Shown here one piece after another: positions 14,002 to 21,916 of a stretch of 22,218 bases of DNA. The DNA lies in contig CAZLSW010000055.1 of assembly GCA_964562375.1 (NCBI GenBank), forward strand, positions 1-22,218. The letters run 5' to 3'. The notes below the pieces were generated by a model that saw only the letters and a list, made by a program, of their open reading frames with translations, was not told the origin of the DNA and ran no database searches. The first letter of the stretch is position 1. Each line of letters opens with the position of its first letter. Made by a program: the position numbers and the translations under genes. The DNA comes from JAJPXC01 sp964562375 (GTDB lineage: Bacteria; Bacteroidota; Bacteroidia; Bacteroidales; Muribaculaceae).

Positions 14002-14022
14002 TGGTCAAATCTGAATAGATAT

Positions 14023-14964
14023 ATGGCACAGAGTACAAAAAGCCTAGTATCCATCGCCGACATCAGTCGCGACGAAATCCTCACATTGCTTGGCCAGGCG
14101 CGATATTTCGAGGAGAATCCCAATCACCGCATCCTGCAAGGAATGGTGGTGGCAACGTTGTTCTTCGAGCCGTCGACGCGCACTCGCCTGAGTTTTGAAA
14201 CCGCTGTCAACCGCCTAGGTGGCCGCGTTATCGGTTTCTCGGACGCCTCCACTACCTCCTCCACCAAGGGGGAGACCCTCAAGGACACGATCAAGATGGT
14301 GAGCAACTACGTCGACCTCATCGTGATGCGCCACTACCTCGAGGGAGCAGCCAGATACGCCACGGAGGTGACCGACATCCCCATCATCAACGCGGGCGAC
14401 GGGGCCAACCAGCATCCCTCACAGACGATGCTCGACCTCTACTCAATCTACAAGACGCAAGGGCGCCTGGAGGATCTCGACATCACCCTCGTGGGTGACT
14501 TGAAATATGGCCGCACGGTCCATTCCCTGCTCCACGCCATGATGCATTTCCCGGCAAGATTCAAGTTTGTGGCCTGCGACGAGTTGAAGATGCCGCAGGA
14601 ATACAAAGACTTCTGTGACGCCAACGGCATCCAATACGAGGAATACACCGAATTCTCCCCGGAGGTGATCAACAATTCCGACATTATATATATGACCCGC
14701 GTGCAGCGCGAGCGTTTCACCGACATCATGGAATACGAGCGCGTGAAAAACCTGTACAACCTCAACAACGCCATGGTGCAGGACTCGCGCGACAACCTGC
14801 GCATCCTCCATCCCCTACCCCGCGTCAACGAGCTGTCAATGGACCTCGACGACAATCCCAAAGCTTATTATTTCGAGCAAGCCAAGAACGGCCTCTACGC
14901 CCGCCAGGCGATTATCTGTCGTTCCCTTGGCATCGACATACCCGTAATACCCGCTCAGAAATGA
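14023..14964 (+). CDS. pyrB: Aspartate carbamoyltransferase catalytic subunit
   Basis: PyrB joins carbamoyl phosphate and aspartate, the first committed step of pyrimidine synthesis. The 313-residue product carries the carbamoyl phosphate motif STRTR at 51-55 in FFEPSTRTRLSFE. It also has the SSTKGETLKDT loop, the HPSQTMLDLYSI segment and the aspartate-binding LHPLPRVNE. I chose ATG 14023, 16-22 nt after the predicted transcription start; an in-frame TTG at 13990 lies in the promoter and is rejected. It overlaps pyrI by ATGA, consistent with equal production of catalytic and regulatory chains. Confidence 0.97.
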   Translation: MAQSTKSLVSIADISRDEILTLLGQARYFEENPNHRILQGMVVATLFFEPSTRTRLSFETAVNRLGGRVIGFSDASTTSSTKGETLKDTIKMVSNYVDLIVMRHYLEGAARYATEVTDIPIINAGDGANQHPSQTMLDLYSIYKTQGRLEDLDITLVGDLKYGRTVHSLLHAMMHFPARFKFVACDELKMPQEYKDFCDANGIQYEEYTEFSPEVINNSDIIYMTRVQRERFTDIMEYERVKNLYNLNNAMVQDSRDNLRILHPLPRVNELSMDLDDNPKAYYFEQAKNGLYARQAIICRSLGIDIPVIPAQK

Positions 14965-15404
14965 CATCACCCAAAAAAGAACTCGCAGTAGCCGCCTTGC
15001 GCAACGGCACCGTTATCGACCATATCCCCCCAAAGGCGCTGTTCAAGGCTGTCAAGATTCTCGGGATCGAAGGGCTTGACACCCAGCTCACCATAGGCAA
15101 CAACCTCGAGAGCCATCGCTACGGGGCCAAGGGTATCATCAAGGTGGCCGACACTTTCTTCCCCGAGGAGACGCTCAACCGCATCGCCTTGATCGCGCCC
15201 ACGGCTGTGGTAAACATCATCCGGGAATATGAGGTGGTGGAGAAGCGTCCTGTGGAGCTTCCAGATGTGATTACCGGCCTGGTGAAATGCGACAACCCCA
15301 AGTGTATCACCAACAATGAGCCGATGCCCACGCGTTTCCACGTGATCGACCGCGACCCGGTAACAATCAAGTGCCATTATTGTCTCCACACCCAAACGAA
15401 TTAG
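14961..15404 (+). CDS. pyrI: Aspartate carbamoyltransferase regulatory subunit
   Basis: PyrI binds ATP, CTP and UTP and controls the PyrB catalytic trimers allosterically. The 147-residue protein has the N-terminal nucleotide-binding domain (KKELAVAALRNGTVIDHIP) and the C-terminal zinc domain with Cys110, Cys115, Cys138 and Cys141 in CDNPKC and CHYC. All four zinc ligands are present, so the contact domain for PyrB should be functional. Its start overlaps the pyrB stop by 4 bp, and the flavin reductase-like gene follows after 4 bp. Confidence 0.97.
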   Translation: MTSPKKELAVAALRNGTVIDHIPPKALFKAVKILGIEGLDTQLTIGNNLESHRYGAKGIIKVADTFFPEETLNRIALIAPTAVVNIIREYEVVEKRPVELPDVITGLVKCDNPKCITNNEPMPTRFHVIDRDPVTIKCHYCLHTQTN

Positions 15405-15408
15405 ACCC

Positions 15409-15975
15409 ATGAAAGTAGATTGGCGACCAGGAACGATGCTCTATCCTTTGCCCGCTGTGATCATCACTTGCGGCACCATGGAGCAATCCAATATGCTTAC
15501 AGTATCATGGACGGGCACCATTTGCTCCGACCCTGCGATGCTGTATATCTCAGTGCGCCCCTCGCGTCACAGTTATCCGATCATCAAGGATCGTATGGAA
15601 TTCACTGTCAACCTTACTACCAAGGCGATGGCCAGGGCCACCGATTGGGTGGGCGTGCGCTCGGAAGCCGAATATGACAAGTGGAAAGAGACGGGCCTCA
15701 CTCCCGAGCCGGGAGTGAAAGTGGCTTGCCCCTGTATCAAGGAGTCGCCGCTGGCCATCGAGTGCCGCGTAAAGGAGATTATCCCCCTTGGCACCCACGA
15801 TATGTTTATCGCCGACGTGCTGAACGTGAGAGCCGAGCAATCGTTGATCGACCCCGCGACAGGGGCATTCGACCTTGGCGGGGCCGACTTGATCAGCTAC
15901 ATCCACGGCGGCTATTATAGCCAAGGCGAGAAGCTGGGCAAATTCGGCTTCTCAGTGCAAAAGAAAAAGAAATAA
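15409..15975 (+). CDS. Flavin reductase-like (FMN-binding split barrel) protein
   Basis: The 188-residue product fits the flavin reductase-like FMN-binding group. It begins MKVDWRPGTMLYPLPAVIITCG, followed by SNMLTVSWTGTICSDPAMLYISVRP and a RHSYPIIKDRMEFTVNLT segment, which in this fold line the FMN pocket. A central ACPCIKESPLAIECRV and the C-terminal GGADLISYIHGGYYS complete the usual pattern. Such proteins reduce flavin with NAD(P)H or are flavoenzymes of unknown substrate; which applies here cannot be told. It lies four bases after pyrI and 36 bases before glyA, so it is probably part of the pyrBI transcript, though I know of no functional link. The lysine-rich end (QKKKK) is unremarkable. 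Confidence 0.85.
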   Translation: MKVDWRPGTMLYPLPAVIITCGTMEQSNMLTVSWTGTICSDPAMLYISVRPSRHSYPIIKDRMEFTVNLTTKAMARATDWVGVRSEAEYDKWKETGLTPEPGVKVACPCIKESPLAIECRVKEIIPLGTHDMFIADVLNVRAEQSLIDPATGAFDLGGADLISYIHGGYYSQGEKLGKFGFSVQKKKK

Positions 15976-16011
15976 ACCACCAATAGTACTACAATTATTA
16001 AGGTATTGATT

Positions 16012-17292
16012 ATGGAAAAAGACCAAGAGATTTTTGACATCATCGAGCGCGAGCACCAGCGCCAGCTCCACGGAATCGAGCTCATCGCCTCCGAGAACTT
16101 TGTAAGCCCCCAGGTGATGCAAGCCATGGGATCGTGCTTGACCAACAAATACGCCGAAGGCTATCCCGGTCACCGCTACTACGGCGGTTGTCAGGTGGTC
16201 GACCTGGCCGAGCAGTTGGCTATCGACCGCATCAAGAAGCTTTACGGAGCGGAGTACGCCAACGTACAGCCCCACTCTGGCGCCCAAGCCAACATGGCTG
16301 TGTTCATGGCCTGCTTGCGTCCTGGCGACAAGTTCCTTGGGTTGAACCTGAGCCACGGCGGCCACCTGAGCCACGGTAGCCCCGTCAACTTCTCGGGCCT
16401 TGTTTTCCAAGCCCTTGAATACAACGTTAAAGAGGAGGACGGCCGTATCGATTACGAGCAGATGGAAGAGGTGGCCCGCCGCGAGCGTCCGCGCCTGATC
16501 ATCGGTGGCGCCAGCGCCTACTCCCGCGAGTGGGACTACGCCCGTATGCGTCGCCTGGCCGACGAGATCGGTGCTATCCTGATGATCGACATGGCCCACC
16601 CCGCTGGCTTGATTGCGGCAGGCCTGCTAGAGAACCCCGTTAAATACGCCCACATCGTCACCTCCACCACCCACAAAACTCTCCGCGGTCCCCGTGGCGG
16701 CTTGATCCTCATGGGCAAGGACTTCGACAACCCCTGGGGCAAGACCAATCCCAAGGGGGAGATTCGCAAGATGTCGGCGTTGCTCGACTCGGCGGTGTTC
16801 CCCGGCGTGCAGGGCGGTCCCCTCGAGCACGTGATCGCAGCCAAGGCCGTTGCTTTCGGTGAGGCTCTCCAACCCAATTACAAGGAGTACCAAGCCCAAG
16901 TGAAGCGCAACGCCGCAGTAATGGCCCAAGGCTTGGTTGACAAGGGCTACAAGATCATCTCGGGCGGAACCGACAACCACTGCATGCTGGTCGACCTGCG
17001 TCCCAAATTCCCCAACTTGACCGGAAAAGTGGCCGAGCGCGTGCTTGTCGAGGCCGACATCACCGCCAACAAAAACATGGTGCCCTTCGACACCCGTTCC
17101 CCGTTCCAGACCTCCGGTATCCGCCTGGGCACTCCCGCTATCACCACCCGCGGCGCCAAGGAGGACCTCATGGGCGAAATCGTGGAAATGATCGACACCG
17201 TGCTTTCCGCTCCCGACGACCAGGCCAAGATCAAGGCCGTGCGCGACAAGGTCAACGCCACGATGGAGAATTATCCGATGTTCGCTTGGTAA
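16012..17292 (+). CDS. glyA: Serine hydroxymethyltransferase
   Basis: GlyA is a cytoplasmic pyridoxal phosphate enzyme that converts serine and tetrahydrofolate to glycine and methylene-tetrahydrofolate, the main source of one-carbon units. The 426-residue protein starts MEKDQEIFDIIEREHQRQ and contains ELIASENF, the YAEGYPGHRYYGGC segment and the cofactor lysine Lys222 in TTHKTLRGPRGG. The family length is about 420, so it is complete. I chose ATG 16012; an in-frame TTG at 16006 adds two residues and is less likely. plsC begins two bases after its stop, so the two are probably coupled. Confidence 0.98.
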   Translation: MEKDQEIFDIIEREHQRQLHGIELIASENFVSPQVMQAMGSCLTNKYAEGYPGHRYYGGCQVVDLAEQLAIDRIKKLYGAEYANVQPHSGAQANMAVFMACLRPGDKFLGLNLSHGGHLSHGSPVNFSGLVFQALEYNVKEEDGRIDYEQMEEVARRERPRLIIGGASAYSREWDYARMRRLADEIGAILMIDMAHPAGLIAAGLLENPVKYAHIVTSTTHKTLRGPRGGLILMGKDFDNPWGKTNPKGEIRKMSALLDSAVFPGVQGGPLEHVIAAKAVAFGEALQPNYKEYQAQVKRNAAVMAQGLVDKGYKIISGGTDNHCMLVDLRPKFPNLTGKVAERVLVEADITANKNMVPFDTRSPFQTSGIRLGTPAITTRGAKEDLMGEIVEMIDTVLSAPDDQAKIKAVRDKVNATMENYPMFAW

Positions 17293-17293
17293 T

Positions 17294-18010
17294 ATGATCG
17301 TTCTTTATAGGATATATCAAATATGCATAATGCTGCCAGTACTCCTTGTACTGACAGCATTAACAGCTATTGCCACCATCATCGGCTCAGCTCTTGGCGC
17401 GGGCCGATGGTGTGGCTATTATTTCCCTAAATATTGGGCACGGTTGTTCTGTTGGTTCACATGGGTCAACGTCAAGGTTACAGGCCGCGAGAATATCGAC
17501 AAGGACACATCCTACGTCTTCGTGGCCAACCATCAGGGGGCTTACGACATCTTCTCGGTATACGGCTTCCTCAACCATCAATTCCGATGGATGATGAAAA
17601 AATCACTCCAGAAAATCCCGCTGGTGGGATATAGCTGCCTGAAATCGGGACAAATCTACGTTGACAACTCATCGCGCTCGGCTCTGCAAAAGACGATGGC
17701 CACGGCCGAGAAACAACTGCGCGGAGGCATGTCGCTCGTGGTGTTCCCCGAGGGGTCGCGCACCCTCACCGGCAAGATAGGCGCCTTCAAACGCGGCGCT
17801 TACAAGCTTGCCACCGAGTTCCAGCTGCCCATGGTGCCCCTGACAATCGACGGAGCCTACAAGGTGATGCCGCGCACATCCATTTTACCACATTGGGGCA
17901 CCATCCATCTTACTATCCACCGCCCCATTCCCCCAGCCAAGGACGAGGCCGGAATACCCGCGGTGATGGAGGCCACCAAGCAATCCATCGCCTCGGCCCT
18001 CCCTGGCTAA
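17294..18010 (+). CDS. plsC: 1-acyl-sn-glycerol-3-phosphate acyltransferase
   Basis: PlsC adds the second acyl chain to lysophosphatidic acid, making phosphatidic acid at the inner membrane. The 238-residue protein starts with a hydrophobic anchor (residues about 8-35). It carries block I of the family as NHQGAYD with His80 and Asp85 (the HX4D pair), and block III as FPEGSR with Glu153. PLVGYSCLKSGQIYVDN between them matches block II. The gene lies one base after glyA. Its GGC-TAA end forms the first unit of the heptamer array that leads to the next gene. Other glycerolipid acyltransferases of this family could share these motifs. Confidence 0.92.
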   Translation: MIVLYRIYQICIMLPVLLVLTALTAIATIIGSALGAGRWCGYYFPKYWARLFCWFTWVNVKVTGRENIDKDTSYVFVANHQGAYDIFSVYGFLNHQFRWMMKKSLQKIPLVGYSCLKSGQIYVDNSSRSALQKTMATAEKQLRGGMSLVVFPEGSRTLTGKIGAFKRGAYKLATEFQLPMVPLTIDGAYKVMPRTSILPHWGTIHLTIHRPIPPAKDEAGIPAVMEATKQSIASALPG

Positions 18011-18040
18011 ACGCTAAATACTTAACGCTAAATGCTTAAC
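18006..18040 (+). repeat. Five heptamers from the plsC stop to the permease start
   Basis: Positions 18006-18040 are exactly five 7-bp units: GCTAAAC, GCTAAAT, ACTTAAC, GCTAAAT, GCTTAAC. The first contains the plsC stop codon and the last abuts ATG 18041. TAA occurs in every unit and in all three frames over the array. The units match those between lpxA and rsgA. Confidence 0.88.
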
Positions 18041-19978
18041 ATGAGAATAAAACGATTATACACCTTCATGCTACAGACGTTCCTGCCTCTGTTCATGATG
18101 ACGTTTTTTATCGTTTTGTTCATCGTGTTGATGCAGTTTCTGTGGCGTTACATCGACGACCTTGTGGGCAAAGGCTTGAGCATCGGCCTGATAGGGGAAC
18201 TTTTCTTCTACGCGGCTCTCACGATGGTGCCGATGGCTCTACCCTTGGCAATCCTCCTTGCGTCGCTGATGACCTTCGGCAACCTGGGCGAGCGATTTGA
18301 GCTAACGGCTATGAAAGCGGCCGGTATTTCCCTGCTTAAATGCATGAAACCATTGATATGGCTGATGGTCGTCATTGCTATCGGTGCTTTCTTCTTCCAA
18401 AACAACGTCCTTCCGGTTGCCCAAACCAAAATGTGGACGCTCCTTTACTCCATGCGACAAAAGTCACCCGAGGTGGAGATTCCCGAGGGAGTGTTTTACG
18501 ACCAATTGCCGGGCCTCAACATCTACGTCGAGAACAAAAACAAGGAGACGGGCGTACTTTACAACATGATGATTTACGACACGTCGAAAGGCTTTGAGAG
18601 CCTGCGCGTGTTGCTGGCCGATTCAGGCAAAATGGCCATGACCGAGGACCAAACCCACCTTTTCCTCACACTATACGACGGCGCCCAATTCGAAAGCCTG
18701 CGCGAGCAGCAAGCGGGTGCCAACCCCGGCAACCAGCCTTACCGTCGGGAGGCTTTCGATCGTAAAGAGATCCTCGTGGCCTTCGACAACAATTTCAACC
18801 GCATGGACGAGAGCGGTATGCGCAACCAATACGTGGGCAAAAACATCGCCGAGCTACGGGCCACGATCGACTCTGTGTCGGCTCGCGTCGACTCAGTGGG
18901 CGACATATATGCCCGCGAGCTGAAAACCACCACCCGCGTTGGCGTGGAATATTATCGCAACAAAATGGAAAACGGGGAGGTGATTAAAGTGCCTTCGCCA
19001 CCCGTGATTCTCGACCATCCCCTCGACCTCGACTCCCTGGTCATGGCCGACAACGGCGCCTATGCCCGTGGCTACTACAACCAGGCCATGATACGCGCCA
19101 AGCGAGTGAAGCAGGATTACGAATTCAAGGCCATCGTCACCTCCGACGACATGAAGACCATCCGTCGTCACGGCATAGAATTACACAAGAAATTCACCCT
19201 GTCGTTCGCCTGCATCATCTTTTTCTTTATCGGCGCTCCCCTTGGAGCCATCATCCGCAAAGGCGGATTGGGCACACCACTAATCATCTCGGTATTCCTG
19301 TTCATCGTCTACTATATCATCGACAACACTGGATACAAGATGGCCCGCGAAGGCCGCATGGAGGTGTGGGAAGGCATCTGGCTCAGCTCGGCCATTCTGC
19401 TCCCTCTGGGCTTGTTTTTCACCTACAAGGCGATGAACGACTCGGCTGTGTTCAATAAGGACGCCTACCTCAACTTCTTCACCCGCCTGCTTGGCCTCCA
19501 CGTCACTCGTCACTACGAGTTAAAGGAAGTGGCCATGGACGACATGGACCCAAATGTCGCCCTTGACAAATTGGCCAACGTGAAAACCACGTTGAAGGAG
19601 TTGCTCTCCCGTGTCGAGAAGCCCATGGGCTATATACGCTACCTCACCGTCGGGGGGCCACGCGCCGAAATCGAGAACGCAGAGGGGCAACTCTCCGACG
19701 CCACCGATTATATCTCCAACGCCCGCGAGCCGCTTGTCGTGAACAAGCTTAGCGACTTCCCCGTGCTGCGCACCTATTGGCTCACGCACCCATTCCCCAA
19801 GGCTTGGATGGGTTGGACCGCTGCCATTCTCTTCCCTATCGGCGGCACGATGTGGCTTATCACCCGGCGCCTGCGCCGCAATCTTGTGGCAAATATCCAA
19901 AAGGCCATAAAAGTGGCTGATGAGGAAATAACCCTCCTCAACAATTACACTCACAACGAACAAAATTCGCAAAAATGA
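18041..19978 (+). CDS. LptF/LptG-type permease (YjgP/YjgQ family)
   Basis: Proteins of this family form the membrane part of the LptBFG exporter, which pulls lipopolysaccharide from the inner membrane into the periplasmic bridge. The 645-residue product has three membrane helices in the first 120 residues with the marker NLGERFELTAMKAAGIS. A large periplasmic domain follows, about residues 130-380. Three more helices lie between about 385 and 470 (FTLSFACIIFFFIGAPLG). A further 170-residue tail ends in an added hydrophobic helix near 586-610. This is longer than E. coli LptF or LptG, near 360, and fits the long Bacteroidota form. I chose ATG 18041 because the heptamer array ends exactly there; an in-frame ATG at 18032 lies within the array. 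Its context after plsC fits envelope synthesis. F or G cannot be assigned. Confidence 0.9.
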   Translation: MRIKRLYTFMLQTFLPLFMMTFFIVLFIVLMQFLWRYIDDLVGKGLSIGLIGELFFYAALTMVPMALPLAILLASLMTFGNLGERFELTAMKAAGISLLKCMKPLIWLMVVIAIGAFFFQNNVLPVAQTKMWTLLYSMRQKSPEVEIPEGVFYDQLPGLNIYVENKNKETGVLYNMMIYDTSKGFESLRVLLADSGKMAMTEDQTHLFLTLYDGAQFESLREQQAGANPGNQPYRREAFDRKEILVAFDNNFNRMDESGMRNQYVGKNIAELRATIDSVSARVDSVGDIYARELKTTTRVGVEYYRNKMENGEVIKVPSPPVILDHPLDLDSLVMADNGAYARGYYNQAMIRAKRVKQDYEFKAIVTSDDMKTIRRHGIELHKKFTLSFACIIFFFIGAPLGAIIRKGGLGTPLIISVFLFIVYYIIDNTGYKMAREGRMEVWEGIWLSSAILLPLGLFFTYKAMNDSAVFNKDAYLNFFTRLLGLHVTRHYELKEVAMDDMDPNVALDKLANVKTTLKELLSRVEKPMGYIRYLTVGGPRAEIENAEGQLSDATDYISNAREPLVVNKLSDFPVLRTYWLTHPFPKAWMGWTAAILFPIGGTMWLITRRLRRNLVANIQKAIKVADEEITLLNNYTHNEQNSQK

Positions 19979-21195
19979 AAGATACCCCTACCCTACTCGA
20001 TCCCATTGAGGACGCCCTGGCCGATTTCCGCGAGGGCAAAATGGTAATCGTGGTTGACGACGAGGATCGCGAAAACGAAGGCGACCTCATCGTGGCCGCC
20101 GAAAAGATAACACCCGAGCAAGTGAATTTCATGCTCAAAAACGCCCGAGGAGTTCTATGCGCGCCTATCACCATCAGCCGCGCGCAGGAGCTTGACCTCG
20201 CCCCCCAGGTGGCTCACAACACATCGGTACTGGGAACTCCGTTCACCGTCACCGTCGACAAGCTGGAGGGCTGCTCCACGGGCGTGTCCATCCACGACCG
20301 ATGCGCCACCATACGCGCTTTGGCCGATCCAGCATCAACCTCAGCCACATTCGGTCGCCCTGGGCACATCAACCCCCTCTACGCCCAAGACCAGGGCGTG
20401 CTACGGCGTGCCGGCCACACTGAGGCCGCCGTCGACATGGCTCGCCTATGCGACATGCAACCTGCCGCAGCCCTTATGGAGATCATGAGCGATGACGGCA
20501 CTATGGCACGCCTTCCCGAATTACGCCGACGAGCCGACGAATGGGGCTTGAAACTCATCTCCATCGCCGACCTTATCGCCTATCGCCACCGTCGCGAAAG
20601 CCTCGTTGAAAAAGGGGTGGAGGTGCACATGCCCTCGGCCTACGGCGACTTCCGCCTAATCCCCTTCCGCCAAATAAGCAACGGTCTTGAGCACATCGCC
20701 CTGATCAAGGGCGATGTGGCCGACGGCGAGCCAGTGCTCGTGCGTGTACACTCATCGTGCGCCACCGGCGACATCTTCGCCTCCAAGCGTTGCGACTGCG
20801 GCGAGCAGCTCCACCAGGCCATGCGCATGGTGGAGAAAGAGGGTCGCGGAGCTATCCTTTACCTCAGCCAAGAAGGTCGCGGCATCGGCCTAATGGACAA
20901 AATCCGAGCCTACAAGCTACAAGAAGAAGGAATGGACACCGTCGACGCCAACATCCACCTCGGCCACAAAGCCGACGAGCGCGACTACGGCGTGGGCGCA
21001 CAAATCCTCACCGCCCTCGGAATCAAGAAAATGCGACTGATGACCAACAACCCCTGCAAGCGCGCGGGTCTCGAGGGCTACGGTCTCGAAATCGTTGAGA
21101 ACGTGCCCATCGAGATCGCCCCCAACGACATCAACCGCTTCTACATGCACACTAAAAAGGACCGCATGGGCCACGACCTCCACCAAGTGGATTAG
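19975..21195 (+). CDS. ribBA: Bifunctional DHBP synthase / GTP cyclohydrolase II
   Basis: RibBA supplies both precursors of riboflavin. Residues 1 to about 205 are the RibB domain, making dihydroxybutanone phosphate from ribulose 5-phosphate, with DDEDRENEGDL at 28-38 and RPGHINPLYAQ plus RAGHTEAAVDM later. Residues from about 210 are the RibA domain, opening the GTP ring, with zinc ligands Cys262 (HSSCATGD), Cys273 and Cys275 (KRCDCGEQLH), the GRGIGLMDKI loop, and TNNPCKRAGL. Both domains look intact in 406 residues. The start overlaps the permease stop (ATGA), so there is no room for an FMN riboswitch directly upstream. A strong terminator follows 21 bp after the stop. Confidence 0.97.
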   Translation: MKDTPTLLDPIEDALADFREGKMVIVVDDEDRENEGDLIVAAEKITPEQVNFMLKNARGVLCAPITISRAQELDLAPQVAHNTSVLGTPFTVTVDKLEGCSTGVSIHDRCATIRALADPASTSATFGRPGHINPLYAQDQGVLRRAGHTEAAVDMARLCDMQPAAALMEIMSDDGTMARLPELRRRADEWGLKLISIADLIAYRHRRESLVEKGVEVHMPSAYGDFRLIPFRQISNGLEHIALIKGDVADGEPVLVRVHSSCATGDIFASKRCDCGEQLHQAMRMVEKEGRGAILYLSQEGRGIGLMDKIRAYKLQEEGMDTVDANIHLGHKADERDYGVGAQILTALGIKKMRLMTNNPCKRAGLEGYGLEIVENVPIEIAPNDINRFYMHTKKDRMGHDLHQVD

Positions 21196-21216
21196 ATTAC
21201 CGATTATTCTCAAATC

Positions 21217-21255
21217 AAGGAGGCAGACCGTTGACGCTCAACGACCTGCCTCCTT
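21217..21255 (+). terminator. Intrinsic terminator after ribBA
   Basis: AAGGAGGCAG at 21217-21226 pairs perfectly with CTGCCTCCTT at 21246-21255. An inner stem CGTTGA (21229-21234) pairs with TCAACG (21238-21243), closed by a 3-nt loop. A T- and A-rich tail, TATTATATAA, follows. It marks the end of the rightward pyrBI-to-ribBA run. Confidence 0.88.
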
Positions 21256-21334
21256 TATTATATAACTCTAATGTCACTCGCCTCATTATTCGATGGCTGC
21301 CTGGGCGGCTTGAATATGCACCATAATATTAGCC

Positions 21335-21366
21335 GTTTACTTGTCAAAAGTAAGTCAAAAGTAAAC
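21335..21366. repeat. Two tandem 11-bp repeats inside an inverted repeat
   Basis: GTCAAAAGTAA occurs twice in a row at 21343-21353 and 21354-21364. The pair is framed by the inverted repeat GTTTACTT (21335-21342) and AAGTAAAC (21359-21366). Another GTTTACTT lies at 21426-21433, after a small hairpin CCGTC-TTGCC-GACGG at 21412-21426. Such spacing resembles a protein binding site, but no partner is known. The remainder of 21256-21452 shows nothing else I can name. Confidence 0.5.
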
Positions 21367-21452
21367 AAGAGTGTGTTTGCCTATAAGCTATTCGGTGTAC
21401 TTGTGGTTTCCCCGTCTTGCCGACGGTTTACTTCTCGTCTACGCGGTTAATA

Positions 21453-21889
21453 TTATTGTTTTGAAGTTCTAAGCATCTGTATCATTTCCTCATTGTCTTG
21501 GAGGCGAGCCTTTAATTGCTCGATAGTATCTTTGAGGTTGGCTCGGCTATCCTCCAAGCCGGTGACCTTCTCCTTCATCACTTCCAACTGGGCAAGCAGG
21601 GCAACGTCGGCGATGCTGTTGAAGGCATCGCCGTCGCCGAGGGCTACCGCTGCCAGGTAGGCATACACGTTTGTTGGAAACACGCAGTAGAGCGCTAAGA
21701 AGTTGAAGTCGAGAGCCCGGCAAATCTTAATCAATCGTTTGTCTCGATTGTGTCGCTCTCCAGTATGCGGTTTATATGCTGTTGAGGAACGCCTATACGG
21801 CGCCCAAACTCGGTTTTAGTGATACCTAATTCCTTGAGTTTGTCCTCAATAGCTTGTCCTATGTGGACTTCTTTTAACTAGACGGTCAT
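21453..21889 (-). pseudogene. Disrupted helix-turn-helix (XRE-like) regulator with coiled-coil tail
   Basis: Read leftward from ATG 21889 the first codons are Met-Thr-Val and then a TAG stop at 21880-21878. Beyond the stop the same frame encodes LKEVHIGQAIEDKLKELG, ITKTEFGRRIGVPQQHINRIL and ESDTIETN, a clear XRE-type helix-turn-helix. It then meets a TGA at 21733-21731. One base later in phase the reading continues as RLIKICRALDFNFLALYC and so on to a stop at 21453, ending in a coiled coil (about 40 residues, LEVMKEKVTGLEDSRANL onward). A single missing base near 21735-21740 (such as one A in the A-run) would restore one continuous protein of about 145 residues. Two lesions suggest decay; a sequencing error could explain one or both. 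Similar regulators with this tail are common in Bacteroidales, to my recollection. Confidence 0.75.
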
Positions 21890-21916
21890 GGTTATATATT
21901 AAACATCAAACTGCTA

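Noticed and set aside
13809..14022. Attenuator of the enterobacterial pyrBI type
   Set aside because: The predicted leader is about 16 nt, with no leader peptide, U-tract or terminator hairpin between promoter and ATG.
19900..19978. FMN riboswitch before ribBA
   Set aside because: The start overlaps the permease stop by 4 bp and the preceding bases are coding; no riboswitch core is seen.
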